A stretch of 64,000 nucleotides of DNA, from assembly GCA_032718565.1 (NCBI GenBank), contig JAVGVS010000001.1, positions 4,238,196 to 4,302,195 of the forward strand, read 5' to 3'. Positions 1 through 12,200 of the stretch are shown one piece after another; position 1 is the first letter of the stretch; every line of letters begins with the position of its first letter. This stretch comes from Distichodus sexfasciatus (taxonomy: Eukaryota; Chordata; Actinopteri; Characiformes; Distichodontidae). Below the pieces are notes generated by a model, which was given only the letters and a program-made list of their open reading frames with translations, was not told the origin of the DNA and made no database searches. Both the position numbers and the translations under genes were made by a program.

Positions 1-1017
1 ATCCACTTGCCATATTTGACCGTAAGGTGATCACAACCATATTTCTCTGTAGTGGGTTGGATTCCTGACACTTTTTACAACTGACATGGACAATAAAATT
101 GGGTTTGGTTCTGTGTAAATTGCTCAGTCAAAATAATAGGGACAAGAACAGACTTGTTTAATTAGCCAAGCAAAACGCCTCTTCTTCCTCCTCTCCACAT
201 TTTCTCTTCAATCAGCCATATTAACTGGCCAGACATGCTGAAACAATGTCTCAAGGAAAAAAAAGCAAGTCTGTGGTTTCTCTGAGCTGTCTTACATAAC
301 GGCAGCAGTCAAATATAAATGTCTGTTTGTTTGGTTTAACCTCTCAGTCTAGTAGAAATGGAAATATCTATGTTATAATTTCTGTTTAAATAGTGTTTTT
401 TCCAAGCGTTAATTTTTCTTCAGGCTTTAATGAGATTTGATAACTTGTGCCTATAACCTAACAAAGGCAACACTGATTCTCCACTAGGTGGCAATCCACT
501 TCAAAGTCAACCAAAAACGTTTTACATGAGTTTTGATTGAACTACAAAATGTTTCTGTAGAAGCACATGCATAGAAAAATACCCAGTTATTTTCTGAAGA
601 TATTAAGTTATTATCAAATGTGAATGTGAACTGTATTTCTATAATGCATGAAAAATATTTTTGAAACCAAATATGATTAACTTGTTTCATTCATTCAGGT
701 TGACCTTTTCAACCATTGTGTTTGCATGGTTGGCTGGATTTTTGGGTTTGGATCTGTGCAAAACATAGTAAGATGTTTCAATAGTGAAATATTTCACTAT
801 TAAAACATATTACTATCATTAATACCTTAAGAGATTTGGCTGTTCATGGTTCGTGTCAAGCTTTTTATTTTCCCCCATTATGGAAATAAAATGCTAATAA
901 AATGATATTAAAAAATAATAATAATTTACAAATTGTAAAACAGGAACATGTGGATTCAAATAACTCAAAATGCTTAAATTCAAAATGTTTAAATTGAACT
1001 GTTGGTAGACTACATAC
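1..1017 (-). other. galnt3: galnt3 intron (partial)
   Basis: Non-coding AT-rich sequence downstream, on the minus strand, of the galnt3 first coding exon. I see no stretch encoding the glycosyltransferase catalytic domain, so the next exon lies beyond the left edge of the window. Confidence 0.7.
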
Positions 1018-1514
1018 TCTGGTGGTCTGGTATCAGGCCCGAGGTCTCGGCTGAGTGAGATGCGATCACTAGCGTAGAGGTTAAAGCAGTGTTTCTCCTC
1101 GCCCCTCTCCTTCTCCTTCTGCTCCGCTGGGCCAAGGTTGTCCGTGTGGAACGGCTTCCCAGAAGCCCCCGGAGCGCTGGGGTTCTGTTGAGGCCTCTCC
1201 AGAGCAGGTCTCAGCTCAGCGGCCGTGTAGTAGCCGGGCAGACAGGCCAGCCTGCCCCCGCTTTCCTGCTGCCTCACTGGGGCTCTGATCTGCATCTTTG
1301 GCATGGCGTCCCTAAAGTTATTCACTGCCCCAATTACCATGCCCAGCACGGTGTCCCGTTTCCCCACAAACCCCCTGAGCCATGGCTCCTCCTGAGGGCT
1401 TTGACTGACCACCTCCCTCTGCATTAGGAACAGAAATGTGACAAACACTAGAGCCACGATGGCCAGCTTCCATGGACGCAAACGCCTGCGCGCAAGTCTG
1501 CGAAATACAGTCAT
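1018..1514 (-). CDS. galnt3: galnt3 first coding exon (polypeptide GalNAc-transferase 3), partial gene
   Basis: Seen: an open frame from ATG at 1514 of 165 codons plus 2 nt, ending at a GTATGT donor (1017 downward). The product starts with a short basic tail and one hydrophobic signal-anchor (about residues 16-31), as expected of a Golgi type II membrane enzyme. The stem then carries stretches almost identical to human GALNT3: LMQREV, AMPKMQI, APVRQ, GYYTAAEL, NAPGASGK-like and DLGPDTRPPE. Family knowledge: GALNT3 transfers GalNAc from UDP-GalNAc to Ser/Thr in mucin-type O-glycosylation and protects FGF23 from cleavage. The catalytic GT-A domain and ricin-type lectin domain are not in the window. 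The next gene being ttc21b supports the call, since GALNT3 and TTC21B are neighbours in human. Confidence 0.95.
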
Positions 1515-1657
1515 TCTTCGTGCTGCGGTCAGGCTACACAGAGGTTTGTGTGTGTGTGTGTGTGTGGTTTAAGTTGTGTGGGTAGGTGTGTTTAAAATTT
1601 TGCAAACAAAGCTTCACCTGACACACACCCTGTGAGAAACATCACTGCCTACCGAAC
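1515..1657 (-). other. galnt3: galnt3 5' UTR part of the first coding exon
   Basis: Sequence between the ATG and a clear minus-strand acceptor (pyrimidine tract then CAG, exon beginning at 1657). It contains a short GT microsatellite (1547-1566). The acceptor implies at least one upstream noncoding exon. Confidence 0.6.
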
Positions 1658-3289
1658 CTGAAAAAGAGAAAGGGACGCAGTGACACACATTCTGTGTATT
1701 CACAAGTTTTAGGGTTACAGACAGTTACATTTCAAAGAAAAAAATTATCCGTCGTATTCTTTGAATTAAAAGTTTTCAGACAAAAATGATCTCATTTTTC
1801 ACAAATTTTACGTTATCCAAACAATATCACTTTCAACACATTCACATCATTTTAGTATGACATGGAAAATATACTCCATGAAAATGCTGCGAGCATAAAT
1901 CTTTTTACACATCCTCTAGGCATTTGAGTCAAATCTTACTTTCTTTCCACTCTATAGCCCTTAGAAAAACAGGCACTTCATAATATTTGAGATGCTACAA
2001 ATCAGTGTTTTCTTAATTTTCTCCCATGCTTAGTAAATTAAAACACTAGAATGACATAAACCAATTCTGTGTTGCTGCCCACAAAAGCAAAGCTGGATAT
2101 TTTCAGCCTGGTGTAGAATGGCATTGAGGATATCCAGCTCCGTATCCCAGCAAGTCAGTGTACAATGTGGGAAATATACACACTCTGACCTTTCACAAAT
2201 TCTATTAAAAATGATCATCTTACCCGAACTAGTGCCGAAGCGTATGATGTTCCAGTAAAAACGTAAATAATCCAAACTTTCATCAATCGCAACGTTATAT
2301 TCCAAACTAAATTCCAAAGAACACGGAGCAAAAATCCCGATGAAATCTGCTCAGCGCTGGTGAGGAGCGACAGTCCGTTTTAGTCGCTAATCTCGACTCA
2401 CTACTTCCGTCTCGTTGGATCCAGGTGCGCTTCTCTCAGGTACAGGGGAGGAGACTAACTGCTGATGCGCAGGCGTAGAAGACACCCCTCAATAACCCAC
2501 CCACGTGGAAAGATAGCAGTCTACGGCAAATCTGATCTTATTTTACACATTAGCACTATTCAAAAAGAACCTTCCATGCCAAGTTTAGTTCCAAATCAGT
2601 CGGCATTAAAAAAAAAAAATTAAAAACGTTTAGTCAAAAATAGTTATTAAAAATAATATTTATCTACTGGTTTCTTTTAATGTCACCAATCAGAGTTGGC
2701 GATTTTAATAAACCCATCGATTTTGAAACTTTTTTTTTAAATCAAACTTAAAATCCCCAGACAAAGTAAGTCCTTATTACTCACAACTTTTAATCAAACA
2801 GTGTAAAAGTCAACTTAATAGTTAATCACGGAGAATATCTTAAGTCTTAGGGAACGCAGGACCTAATTTTGTGGACACAGCGGGATGTGTCTGATCCAGC
2901 AGCAGTATCAGACCCTGAACACTAACCGGCTTATCACGGACACACACACACACACACTCACACCCCCAACTGTTGCTGGGATGCAGATAGCGGATTAACA
3001 CACACATCACGGCAACTCACACTCTCACGGTGTAAAGTCTCAAGGACCAACATGAGCAACTTCTATAAGACGAGTCCAGACTTACTGCAAAGATTTAACG
3101 CTGCTATTTAACCCCGTGCAACCCGATAAATCTTAATTCTGCATACTTGTCGGGATTGTCTAACAAATCCCTGGCCGCCGTATTGACCGACTTTTATAAC
3201 GACAAGAAAATACGAAACAGTAATCACACGTATTCAGAATAAGTCATTCTGATTCACAAAGCTAATATGCAACGTTAAAATTATCTTAC
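1658..3289 (-). other. galnt3: galnt3 first intron, no coding sequence seen
   Basis: AT-rich sequence with a short CA microsatellite (about 2939-2958) and the CpG-containing patch at 2320-2480. No recognisable exon. Confidence 0.5.
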
Positions 3290-3350
3290 CGTCTCACTCC
3301 CAGAAGTTTGGCAAGAACTTTAATCCACCATGTTCGCGCCGGTCGCGTCC
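3290..3350 (-). other. galnt3: Candidate noncoding first exon and promoter of galnt3
   Basis: On the minus strand a GACG|GTAAGA donor sits at 3290/3289, preceded by GC-rich, CpG-containing sequence (about 3325-3420). This fits a first noncoding exon splicing to the acceptor at 1657. A second CpG-containing patch at 2320-2480 could be an alternative start. No TSS evidence is available, so the upper limit is approximate. Confidence 0.4.
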
Positions 3351-3420
3351 CCAGGCACATGGAATTCATAAAGTGTTCGCTGTTTGCGGGGGTAAAGAAA
3401 AGAAACCGGACACGATGGTC

Positions 3421-4673
3421 ATCTGGGAGAGGAATAGCGGGGTGGCTTTGAGACATCGGCTACAGGCCCACATGGTTGCCAAGAAGGGGCACCAGCTCCA
3501 AATTTACCGTGACTTCCCCCTCTGTCCTTATTGGCACCTCACCGAGCAGGCAGTGTCGAGGAGGTGCTGCTAACGCTCTCACAATGAAAAAGAGTCATCC
3601 ACTGACCCTCTCCTAGAAAATGTTTCATTGGTTCCAATGTGTTTTATTGTCTTATTAATTACATCACTGGCATTATGAGACAAATGCATGCATACGTAGA
3701 ACAAACCTATACACATTTCCCCTTTTCACATGTTTAAAGGACTTTAGCTAGACGTCTCCATCTCAACGTTGTAGGTTGTTCTCGGCCCAGTATGATGTTT
3801 GTTATGCTTAAATATAATTGTTTAGATATAGTTTCATATAGTAAAATGTAATCTGCACATTCCGTCACAATAGTGTTACTGCTATACACACCATTCCAAC
3901 TAACGGTCCAAGCTGCGCAATGTGTTTTGTGGGAGCAATCAAAAAAAACAATAATGCAACTAGTAATAATAATGAAGGAAAAACAGAAGAATTACAAGAG
4001 GTTTCCTCCAAGCAAGAGACAGCACTGATCATCAGCAGTGTATGTTGTGTCGAAGTCATAGTCATCTTTATGACGCAGAACCCTTGAGGTAAAAACACAT
4101 TTTCCTTGTTACAGCGCCAATTATAAGACGATCACTATGATTTTTGGCCTATGGCTGGTTTCACAGCATTCCTACACTGCAAAAAAATGCCTTTTTAAAA
4201 ATAAGAAAAAAATTACTATTTGTGGTGAAAAATACTTATTTCAAGCAAACTTATCTGCCAGTGCAGCAAGAAAATTGCACTTGCTAAGATTTCTTAAAAG
4301 AAGAAAAAAAAATACTCAAAGACTAAGCATACACAACTTAAATTAAGCAGAATATACTAGTTTTTTCCTCCAATTCTCTTGAAACAAGTAAAAATATACT
4401 TACAGTCTACCCGTCAACACAACTCCTTTACCAATGTAGGTTGTTTTAAGAAAAAACTGCAAAAAAGTAAAACAATCTAAACAATCTTGAAAAAGTCAAA
4501 TAATCTAAACAATATTCAGTCTTACCAAGAAAATAAATCCAAAAAATGGTGTAACAAGATTAAAATGCTGAATTAAAGTCAATTACACTTGTACAGATTT
4601 TTATTTTTTGCAGTGTACTTACCCTGAAAATTCTGCGACTATGGTTCAAACTGCACAATCCGTTTAGCAGGCG

Positions 4674-4752
<79 letters not shown>

Positions 4753-4870
4753 AAACCGTCCCGAAATAACTCTGACAGAAAGTTAAGTAATGTTAAATTA
4801 CGTTCTCTGACGGAACGTCCCTGGAGCATAATGGGAACACTATGCAATTACGTTTAAAGGACGTTCTTAC
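3421..4870. other. Intergenic region galnt3-ttc21b, no gene seen
   Basis: The short open frames here show no family motif. A stretch at 4170-4610 is rich in short A-rich repeats (variants of TACTTATTT and AAGAAAA), consistent with an old non-autonomous repeat. Confidence 0.5.
4674..4750. repeat. (TAA)n microsatellite
   Basis: About 25 uninterrupted TAA/ATA triplets. The long tyrosine-rich frame read through it on the minus strand is an artefact of the repeat. Confidence 0.95.
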
Positions 4871-4879
4871 AGGACTTTT

Positions 4880-6050
4880 TGTTTGCTGGGAATTTTGTTA
4901 CATTGTTGAATGATGCTACAACCGTTTAAATCCATTCTACACCCTTTAATGACAAAGTGAAAATTTTGTAAATTAATTAAAAAGAAATTGAAATAAAAAC
5001 TGAAATAACACATAAGTATTCAGACCTTTTACTCAGTACTTAGTTAAAGCACCTATTGGAACAATTACAGCCTCTAGTCCTTTTAGATATGATGCAACAA
5101 GTTTTGGGTTGGGGGATTTTCTGCCATTCTTCTTTGCAAATCCTCTCAAGCTCGGTCAGGTTGAATGGGGACTGTCACCGGACAGTCATTTTCAGGTCTC
5201 TCCAGAGATGTTTGACATAGTTCAAGCCAGGGCTCTGGCTGGGTCACTGTAGGAAATTGACAGAGTTATGTGTTGTCTTTGCTGTGTGCTCAGGGTCATT
5301 GCTTTGTTGGAAGATGACCCTTTGGCCCAGTCCGAGGTCCTGAGCACTGTGGAACAGGTATTCATTAAGGATATCTCAGTACTTTGCTCCATTCAGGTTT
5401 CTCTAAACCCTGAGCAGTCGTCCGGTCCCAGTTGCTGCAAAAATACCACATCATGAGCCTGCCACCACCATGCATCACTTTTGGGATGCTATTGGGCAGG
5501 TGATGAGCAGTGCCTGGTTTTCTCTAGACATAACATTTAGAATTAAGTCCAAACTGTTCAATCTTGGTTTAATGACACCAGCTAATCTTGTTCCTCACAG
5601 TCTGAGAGTCCTTCAGGTACGCACACAGCGATGTGTGTTCCACCGAGGAGAGGCTTCCATCTAGCCACTCTGCCATAAAGCCCTCCCCAGATCTGTCCCT
5701 TGCAGCAAGTCTGTCTCTGAGCATCGCAAGCAGTACCTTTGACCCTGTGGCTTGGTTTTTGCTCTGATATGCATAGTCAGCTGTGAGGACTTTAATAGAG
5801 AGGTGGGGGTGTGTTTCCAAATAATGTCAAATCAATTCAATTTAATACAGGTGGCCTCCAATCGAGGTGTGGAAATGTCTTAGCGATAATAAAAAGATAT
5901 GGGAGGCACCTGACCTAACTTTCAAGTGTTGTTACAAGAGGTCTCAATATTGATGTAAATGTGTTAGTGTTATTTCACTTTTTCTTTTTATTAAATGTTT
6001 AGGAAAATACACTTTAGTTAATTTCTTTACTAAAATCCTGGTTTCACTCT
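4880..6050 (-). mobile_element. Decayed Tc1/mariner element (minus-strand transposase remnant)
   Basis: The stretch matches, in reverse, the common fish Tc1-like element: AT-rich end with the phrase for 'AGTATTCAGACC' near 5010, then a transposase region. On the minus strand pieces of the catalytic core can be read near 5300 (a FQQ-NDP-HT block around the second Asp), but they are broken by stops and internal deletions. The opposite AT-rich end is near 5950-6050. Dead copy; ends are approximate and no clean TA duplication was identified. Confidence 0.75.
5987..5992 (-). terminator. ttc21b: Candidate ttc21b polyadenylation signal AATAAA
   Basis: First AATAAA on the minus strand after the ttc21b stop codon, 270 bases downstream. 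I see none between 5993 and 6261. It lies in the AT-rich tail of the Tc1 remnant. Confidence 0.4.
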
Positions 6051-6261
6051 GTTATATATGTATACATAATTTCCAATACATTAATACAGCAGTCACAAAA
6101 ACGTACATGTTTAATTGTGAAATAGTACAGTCACAAAAACATCAGTGTTCTTTTCCAAGTAATACAATTGTTCAGTCTTTAAAAAGACATTCTTCAAATA
6201 ATAATACATAGTTTCAGGCACAAGCATACACATACACACAGACACAGACACACAGACAGAC

Positions 6262-9200
6262 TTATGATCTTAAAGCAGCCCGTGCTTTGTCTAAGATGTC
6301 CTTTCTTATTCTTGGATAGTTTGGGTGTGCATCCAAAACCTAAAAAAGACAAAACTCATAATTTTGTTACTGAAACTTAATTTTGATTCTTCTAGGGTTT
6401 GAGTTGAAATCCTAAAGAAAAAAACATTATCATCATACTCACTTTGTGACAGACATCTATAGCATCAACGTATCTCTTTGCCTTCAGATAGTTGAATGCA
6501 AGCTTGTACCCTGTCACATGATAATAACACATCAATGCATGTCATATTATTTTAACACTAGAGACAAAGGAGAATTTCGCAATATAAAACATACCGATGG
6601 TTGGATTGGTCTGGTTGCCATATTTCCAGGCCATTTCATAGTTCATGGCTGCATCCCTGAATGATTGCTCCTTTTCCATGATGTAACCCATGTATTCATA
6701 TGCTTTGCAGCATGACTGTTGAAAATAAAAGCATATCATCATCAGTGGCTGATCTTGTGACAGTTGCTCCTTACTCAGTCAACTCTAATTGTAAATTCAA
6801 TTAAGATACTCTTGATGTAGTCAAGCTGCTCCAACAATAGCTGAATAAAACGTAATTAATGTAATATGTCAAAAATGTCAAGTTTTATGTCTAAAATATT
6901 TCACTATTTTTTATAAGGCTTTCTCTTTAGGTTGTTTTTTATTAAAATCCTTATTCAGAGTCCTGCAGTTTCTAATCATTAATTATCCTTTTCAGAAGGT
7001 TGGGAAATATTATTTAAACGTAGTTGCATTTGCATAAACCAATTGCTATCAGGCTCCAAATGGTTGCAGTCAGGGTTTCTCTCTGAGGAGAACTCTAACC
7101 TTGTTGTGTCGTAGGCAGCGTTTCAGGAGCTCTCCTGCCATGTCGTATTTGCCTGACTGGATATAAATGTCTGCCAGGAGTAGCCAGCTCTTCTCAAACT
7201 CGTCCGCATCAATGATGTTCCAGTTCATCTTGGCAATGCGTTTCAGCTGGTTCCTGGCTCGAGGAGTCTGTTTGAGGATCATGTAGGCTGTGGCCATAGC
7301 CAGCAGTGCAGGCACATGGTCTTTCTGTATTGGAGGAAAAGTGGCGAAAGACCGGGATTCATATGATAGGTTATGACACTATGAAGTTTAAGGGATCATT
7401 TGACAATGTAACGTATGTATATTTAATTGATTAACATTTTATATATTAACTGTTAAATTAAACTAGACCAATCATTCCCTGAGAAAACTCTCCAAGCATT
7501 TCATCTTGATAAAGAGCTGCCGAAACAAATGAAAATGTAGAAATTTGCAAAAAATATTTTTATGTAAATGTAATACTGCAAACCTTAAAATACTATATTT
7601 GAACCTATATATACTATATACGACTATATTTGAACCTGAAAACATTTTCCTTTTTAATGTACCATGAAAGGAAGGTTTCAACATTTGAATGAAAGATTTC
7701 AACTTTTTAATCTGGAGTAAACAAGCTCAAGTTCATTGATTCATTCATTATCTGAACTGCTTAATCCCTTTTCTAAAGTTTTGTGTACAAAGGCGTGTGT
7801 CCACAGATGTGTGCATATTTGCACACTGTGTTGCCCACCTCATTGTTTGCAATGTCGGTGAACACATTCAAGGCTTTCTCTACATTGGCTTTCTGCTTGG
7901 TGGCCAGGTAGCAGTAGTGCTCCAGAATCCGCAATTGCACATGTCCCTGTGGAGTCTGTGGCTTCAGCTCCTTTAGAAGTTTCTCTGCTGTCCGGACTGC
8001 CAACTGCTCGGACTCCTGCTTTTCTGTGGAATTTCTGATGGCAAATTACAAACCAAAAAAAAACATACAAAAACCTGGAATTAATGTTTTATGTAATCAT
8101 GCTTGATGACCTTTAACTATACACACCCAGTATAATGATTCAAGACAAAGTGCAAAATGTAGGCATATAAAAAGCTATAACAGACAGATTAAAGAGTTGA
8201 TTAAAAATGCAACATTGTTAGCAGTGTTAACTCACCCCATGTCTCCATCCAGGTTCTCAAACACCTCTCCTCCCATCGTCTCATTGTCTGGGTTCAGGCA
8301 AATCTCAATCATGTTGTACACTGCATTCTGACCCCAGTCATTGTCCTTACGGGCCTTGTTGAAGTGACGCAAGCCATCGTTAGGCTCTCCTGTGTACCTG
8401 GGACATTTACATGGGCAATTAAGATATGTACATAGATTAAGATATGTAGGGCTGTCTGTGAGGAGTTTGCCTGCTCTGCCTGTGTTCACAGGTGTGAATG
8501 TGATTGAGTGCCCTGCGGTGTGTTGGCCCCACCCAGGGCTGGCCCCCGCCTCGCGCCCAGAGCTCCGGGATAGGCTCTGGTCCTCGCAGCCCCAATAAAT
8601 GAAAGTGAGTGATTATTTGTCATTGTGAACACACCAAAGCACAGCACACAGTGCACCACAATGAAATGTGACCTCTGCATTTAACCGATCCGTGAAGGAG
8701 CAGTGGGCAGCTAACAAGCACCCGGTGAGCAGTGCTTGGGGACGGTACCTTGCTCATGAGTACCTCAGTGGTAACTTTACCGGCCCTGGATTCGAGTCTG
8801 CGACCTTCTCAACAGGGAGCGAACACCCTACCGTTACGCAACCATTGCACCCCATTTTTGTCTTTAAGTATCCTCACCACAGGTAAAGGCCTTTACAGTA
8901 GTTGTAGCCAGGCTCAATCTTGGCTCTTGCTGAGTGTTTCTCGGCCATCTCCAGAAACCGCGGAACCTCCTCCAGCTTTCCAGCCCGGCGCAACAGGTCA
9001 ATGAGGCGAGACAGAGTTGGGTAGTTGTCTGAGCGAGAGAGAGAAGAGATGAGTGTAAATATGTTAGTGATTCATTGTGATTCAGTTTTCCCTCATAAGT
9101 AGTGCTCTGCCTAAGAGCTACTAGATGATAAAAGGTTAGCAGGACAGCAAAGTGCTGTCACACCTGGTTTCCGCTCCAGCAACTGCTGGAAGTGAAAGAC

Positions 9201-12200
9201 CGCCTGCTCGTAGTCCTGTTTTCTGAACATCAGATCAGCCATCATCTACAGAGACAGGGCATAGAGCAAAGACAACTTTAAAGATACCCATAAATGAAAA
9301 TAGAACAATCATTTGTCAAATATTACCCTGAGACTAACCAGTGTTGCAGCTTCGTTCACTTGGTCATTCTTCAATATGACGCTGCACTGCTGCTGACACG
9401 CCTCTACATCATCCAGCGTTAGATACAGCTGTGCAAGTTCCATCATCACCTGGTTTCAAACAGAGCTAGGATCAGCTTTAAAAAGGGAGCAGCATTCAAA
9501 ATTACTCACAAATTATTTTCCTCTTTCTTGTTCATACTGAACTGTATTGCAGGTCAAAACATTAGACTAAAAAAGAATTTTCAAAGGTGATCTGCCACTG
9601 TCTTGGCTATTTAGTGAGAGTGAGTGGTTATTTGGTGAACACAACACAGCACAGCATGGCACACAGTGCACCACAACAAAATGTGACCTCTGCATTTGAC
9701 CCATCTGTGAAGGAGCATTGGGCAGTTAACAAGGGTGGTGCCCAGGGAGCAGTGCTCGGGAACGGTACTTTGCTCATGAGTACCTCAGTGACACCTTTAC
9801 CAGTCCTCGGATTTGAACTGGCGACCTTCCGATCACGGGGCAAACTCCCTAAAAGTTATGCTAACAACTGCCAAATTGTTTAGTCCAGTACTAAGATTAA
9901 TCCAGGAAAACAGCCATCAAACTGCTTTTTAATGAATAAAAATGTAAGCAGATTATAAGGATGGAACACATGGTCACATAAAAATAGGGATCGTTTTAAA
10001 TCTATAAAGTCAAGCCCATTTAATTTGTAGATAAGCAGTCATCACCCTTAATCAGTCCCTCAGAGAGGAGTGAAAGGGTGCTGTCACTCTGTTGAGGCGC
10101 AGCTGCAAGGAGACGATCGTGCTGGGCACACTGATTGAGGGACACCGACCTTGCTGTCACTCTCGCAGTACACAAGCGCCTCTTTGTAGAACTTGACGGC
10201 CCTCTCGTAGCCACGCTGGCTGCTGCAGTGCTTGGCGATCTCGGAGCAGATCTCGGCGGCGAGCTGCTTCTGAGCGGGTACGGCGTCTGGCTGCTCCAGC
10301 TGGACACGTTTCAGCACCTTTGCCTGGACGTCCCTCGCCTGCGTGGGATTAAAACACTGCACGCTCTGATCGACTCTGACCATAGTTTTATATTAAGTAG
10401 CAGGGATTCTTGAACTGATCAGTATGAGCCATGACAAGTTTTTAGACTATAAACCTGAAAACGTACTCGATGTAAAGAAAGCAATGCCTCATCATTTTTA
10501 TCGACTTTGCTCTGAATCTTGGCCAGCAGCACAAGGTGTCGGCAGTCTTCTGTTAGCAACGGCAGTTCATTCACTAAAATAGGGGGAAACAGTGGCAGAG
10601 CATAAGTTTCAGGAACGGAGAACAGAATCGGGCATTACGTAGATATTCATGTTATTGTGCCATTGTCTTGATCAACATTAACCAACTCAGGTCTTAATGG
10701 CCTAAACAGATTTTCCGCACAAGTACACCCTGATCCTAAACTGCAAGCGTGCTGTGGTTGGGCAAACTGAATCTGTGCGGAACAAGGACCAGGATTAAGA
10801 AAGTTTGTTCTAGAAAATATAGACCGTTAAAAACATCAGAACCAAAAACAGGTATGGCTTGTCTTTCATGTGTGTTTATGTGTTTTACCAGGGTCATGGT
10901 TGAGGGCCTCTTGCAACACTCTCTCACAGCGCTCGTACTGTCGGAGCTTCATAAGCAGCTCAGCCAGGTCATAGCGCAGGAAGCTCTGCTGCCCGCTCTT
11001 CAGAGCTGCCTCGTAGTAGTTTATTGCCTGAGAAAACATTTCAGGAGGCGTCTGTTTTATCGGATGCTTTCCACAGTGGGCTCATGGTGGTGATCAACAT
11101 TGCTAAAATGTTTTGTTTTAAAGCCAACTGCACTTTATTTGTTTCTCCTTAGCTTTAGGGAGGCCAGAATGCTCCAATGTTCTGATAAAGAGCTCTCTAA
11201 ATATTGATACACGGTCAAGCTGTATTGCATGAAGGTCATTTTGAACAGCTTGAGCATGCCTTGTTTATCTTACGTATTCTTTTAACAGAACTGACTAAAG
11301 ACCATTTGTGGAATTAGATATTAATAGTAGTTTGAATAATTATAACATAACTTTTGAAACTTTTTTTGGCAACACATGTGTAACTAAGTACTTACTTTGG
11401 AAAACCCAAATAAAAGTCACCAGCAGAAGACTGGAGGGATACAGCCTGTAGTCTGAAGCTGAAGACAGCAATTTGTGTAAACATTCTTGAAGAGGATGTT
11501 TTGGTTAAGTGCATGATGAGAATTCTGTCTCTCCCTCCTACAGCTTACCTTGACATAGTTGTGGGTCTTGACAAGAGCTTTCCCAATCTTACTAGCCACA
11601 GCACCATCTTTAGGATTTCTCTTTAAAGCTTGTTCATAAACGTCAATGGCCATCTCCGGCTGTGAACACACAATTTTCATATTCAAACGAAGCACTAAAG
11701 GCTGTGTGTTTGAGCCCAGACTTTCCTGAAGGAGCTACTTCGCTAAAGTAATATGACTTGAATACTGCATTAGCTGTAGTGTAAATATTTGTACAGTAGC
11801 ACAAACATTTCATACATCTGTCCTCCCATTAAAACAAATTTACATCGATGGTAAATATTCGTTTTCCCCTACCACATAAAAACAATATAATTAACTGGTA
11901 ATGAAAAGTTTTTTAAATTAGTAATTAAAATATAAAACGATACTAACCTCTTGGATATTCATATAGGCATCTCCTAACAGGAGGTAGGTATGTGAGCTAG
12001 GAACCTTTTCCACCAAATCCCTATTAAACAGAGATACAACAGAGATAAAGATTCTAGTGGCATAAACCCCACAAAGAAAGCATGTAAGACTGAACACTCA
12101 AGAGTGAGTCCTCTGTATATGTGTGTGTGGGGCTCTCATATTTAATTCTTGTCTGGGTCATACTAAACATGAACTAGGGCCTGTCAACACAAAAGCAAGA

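Noticed and set aside
1089..1427. 112-codon + strand frame
   Set aside because: Antisense shadow of the galnt3 first coding exon.
4560..4847. Tyrosine-rich 95-codon frame
   Set aside because: It runs through the (TAA)n repeat and has no other support.
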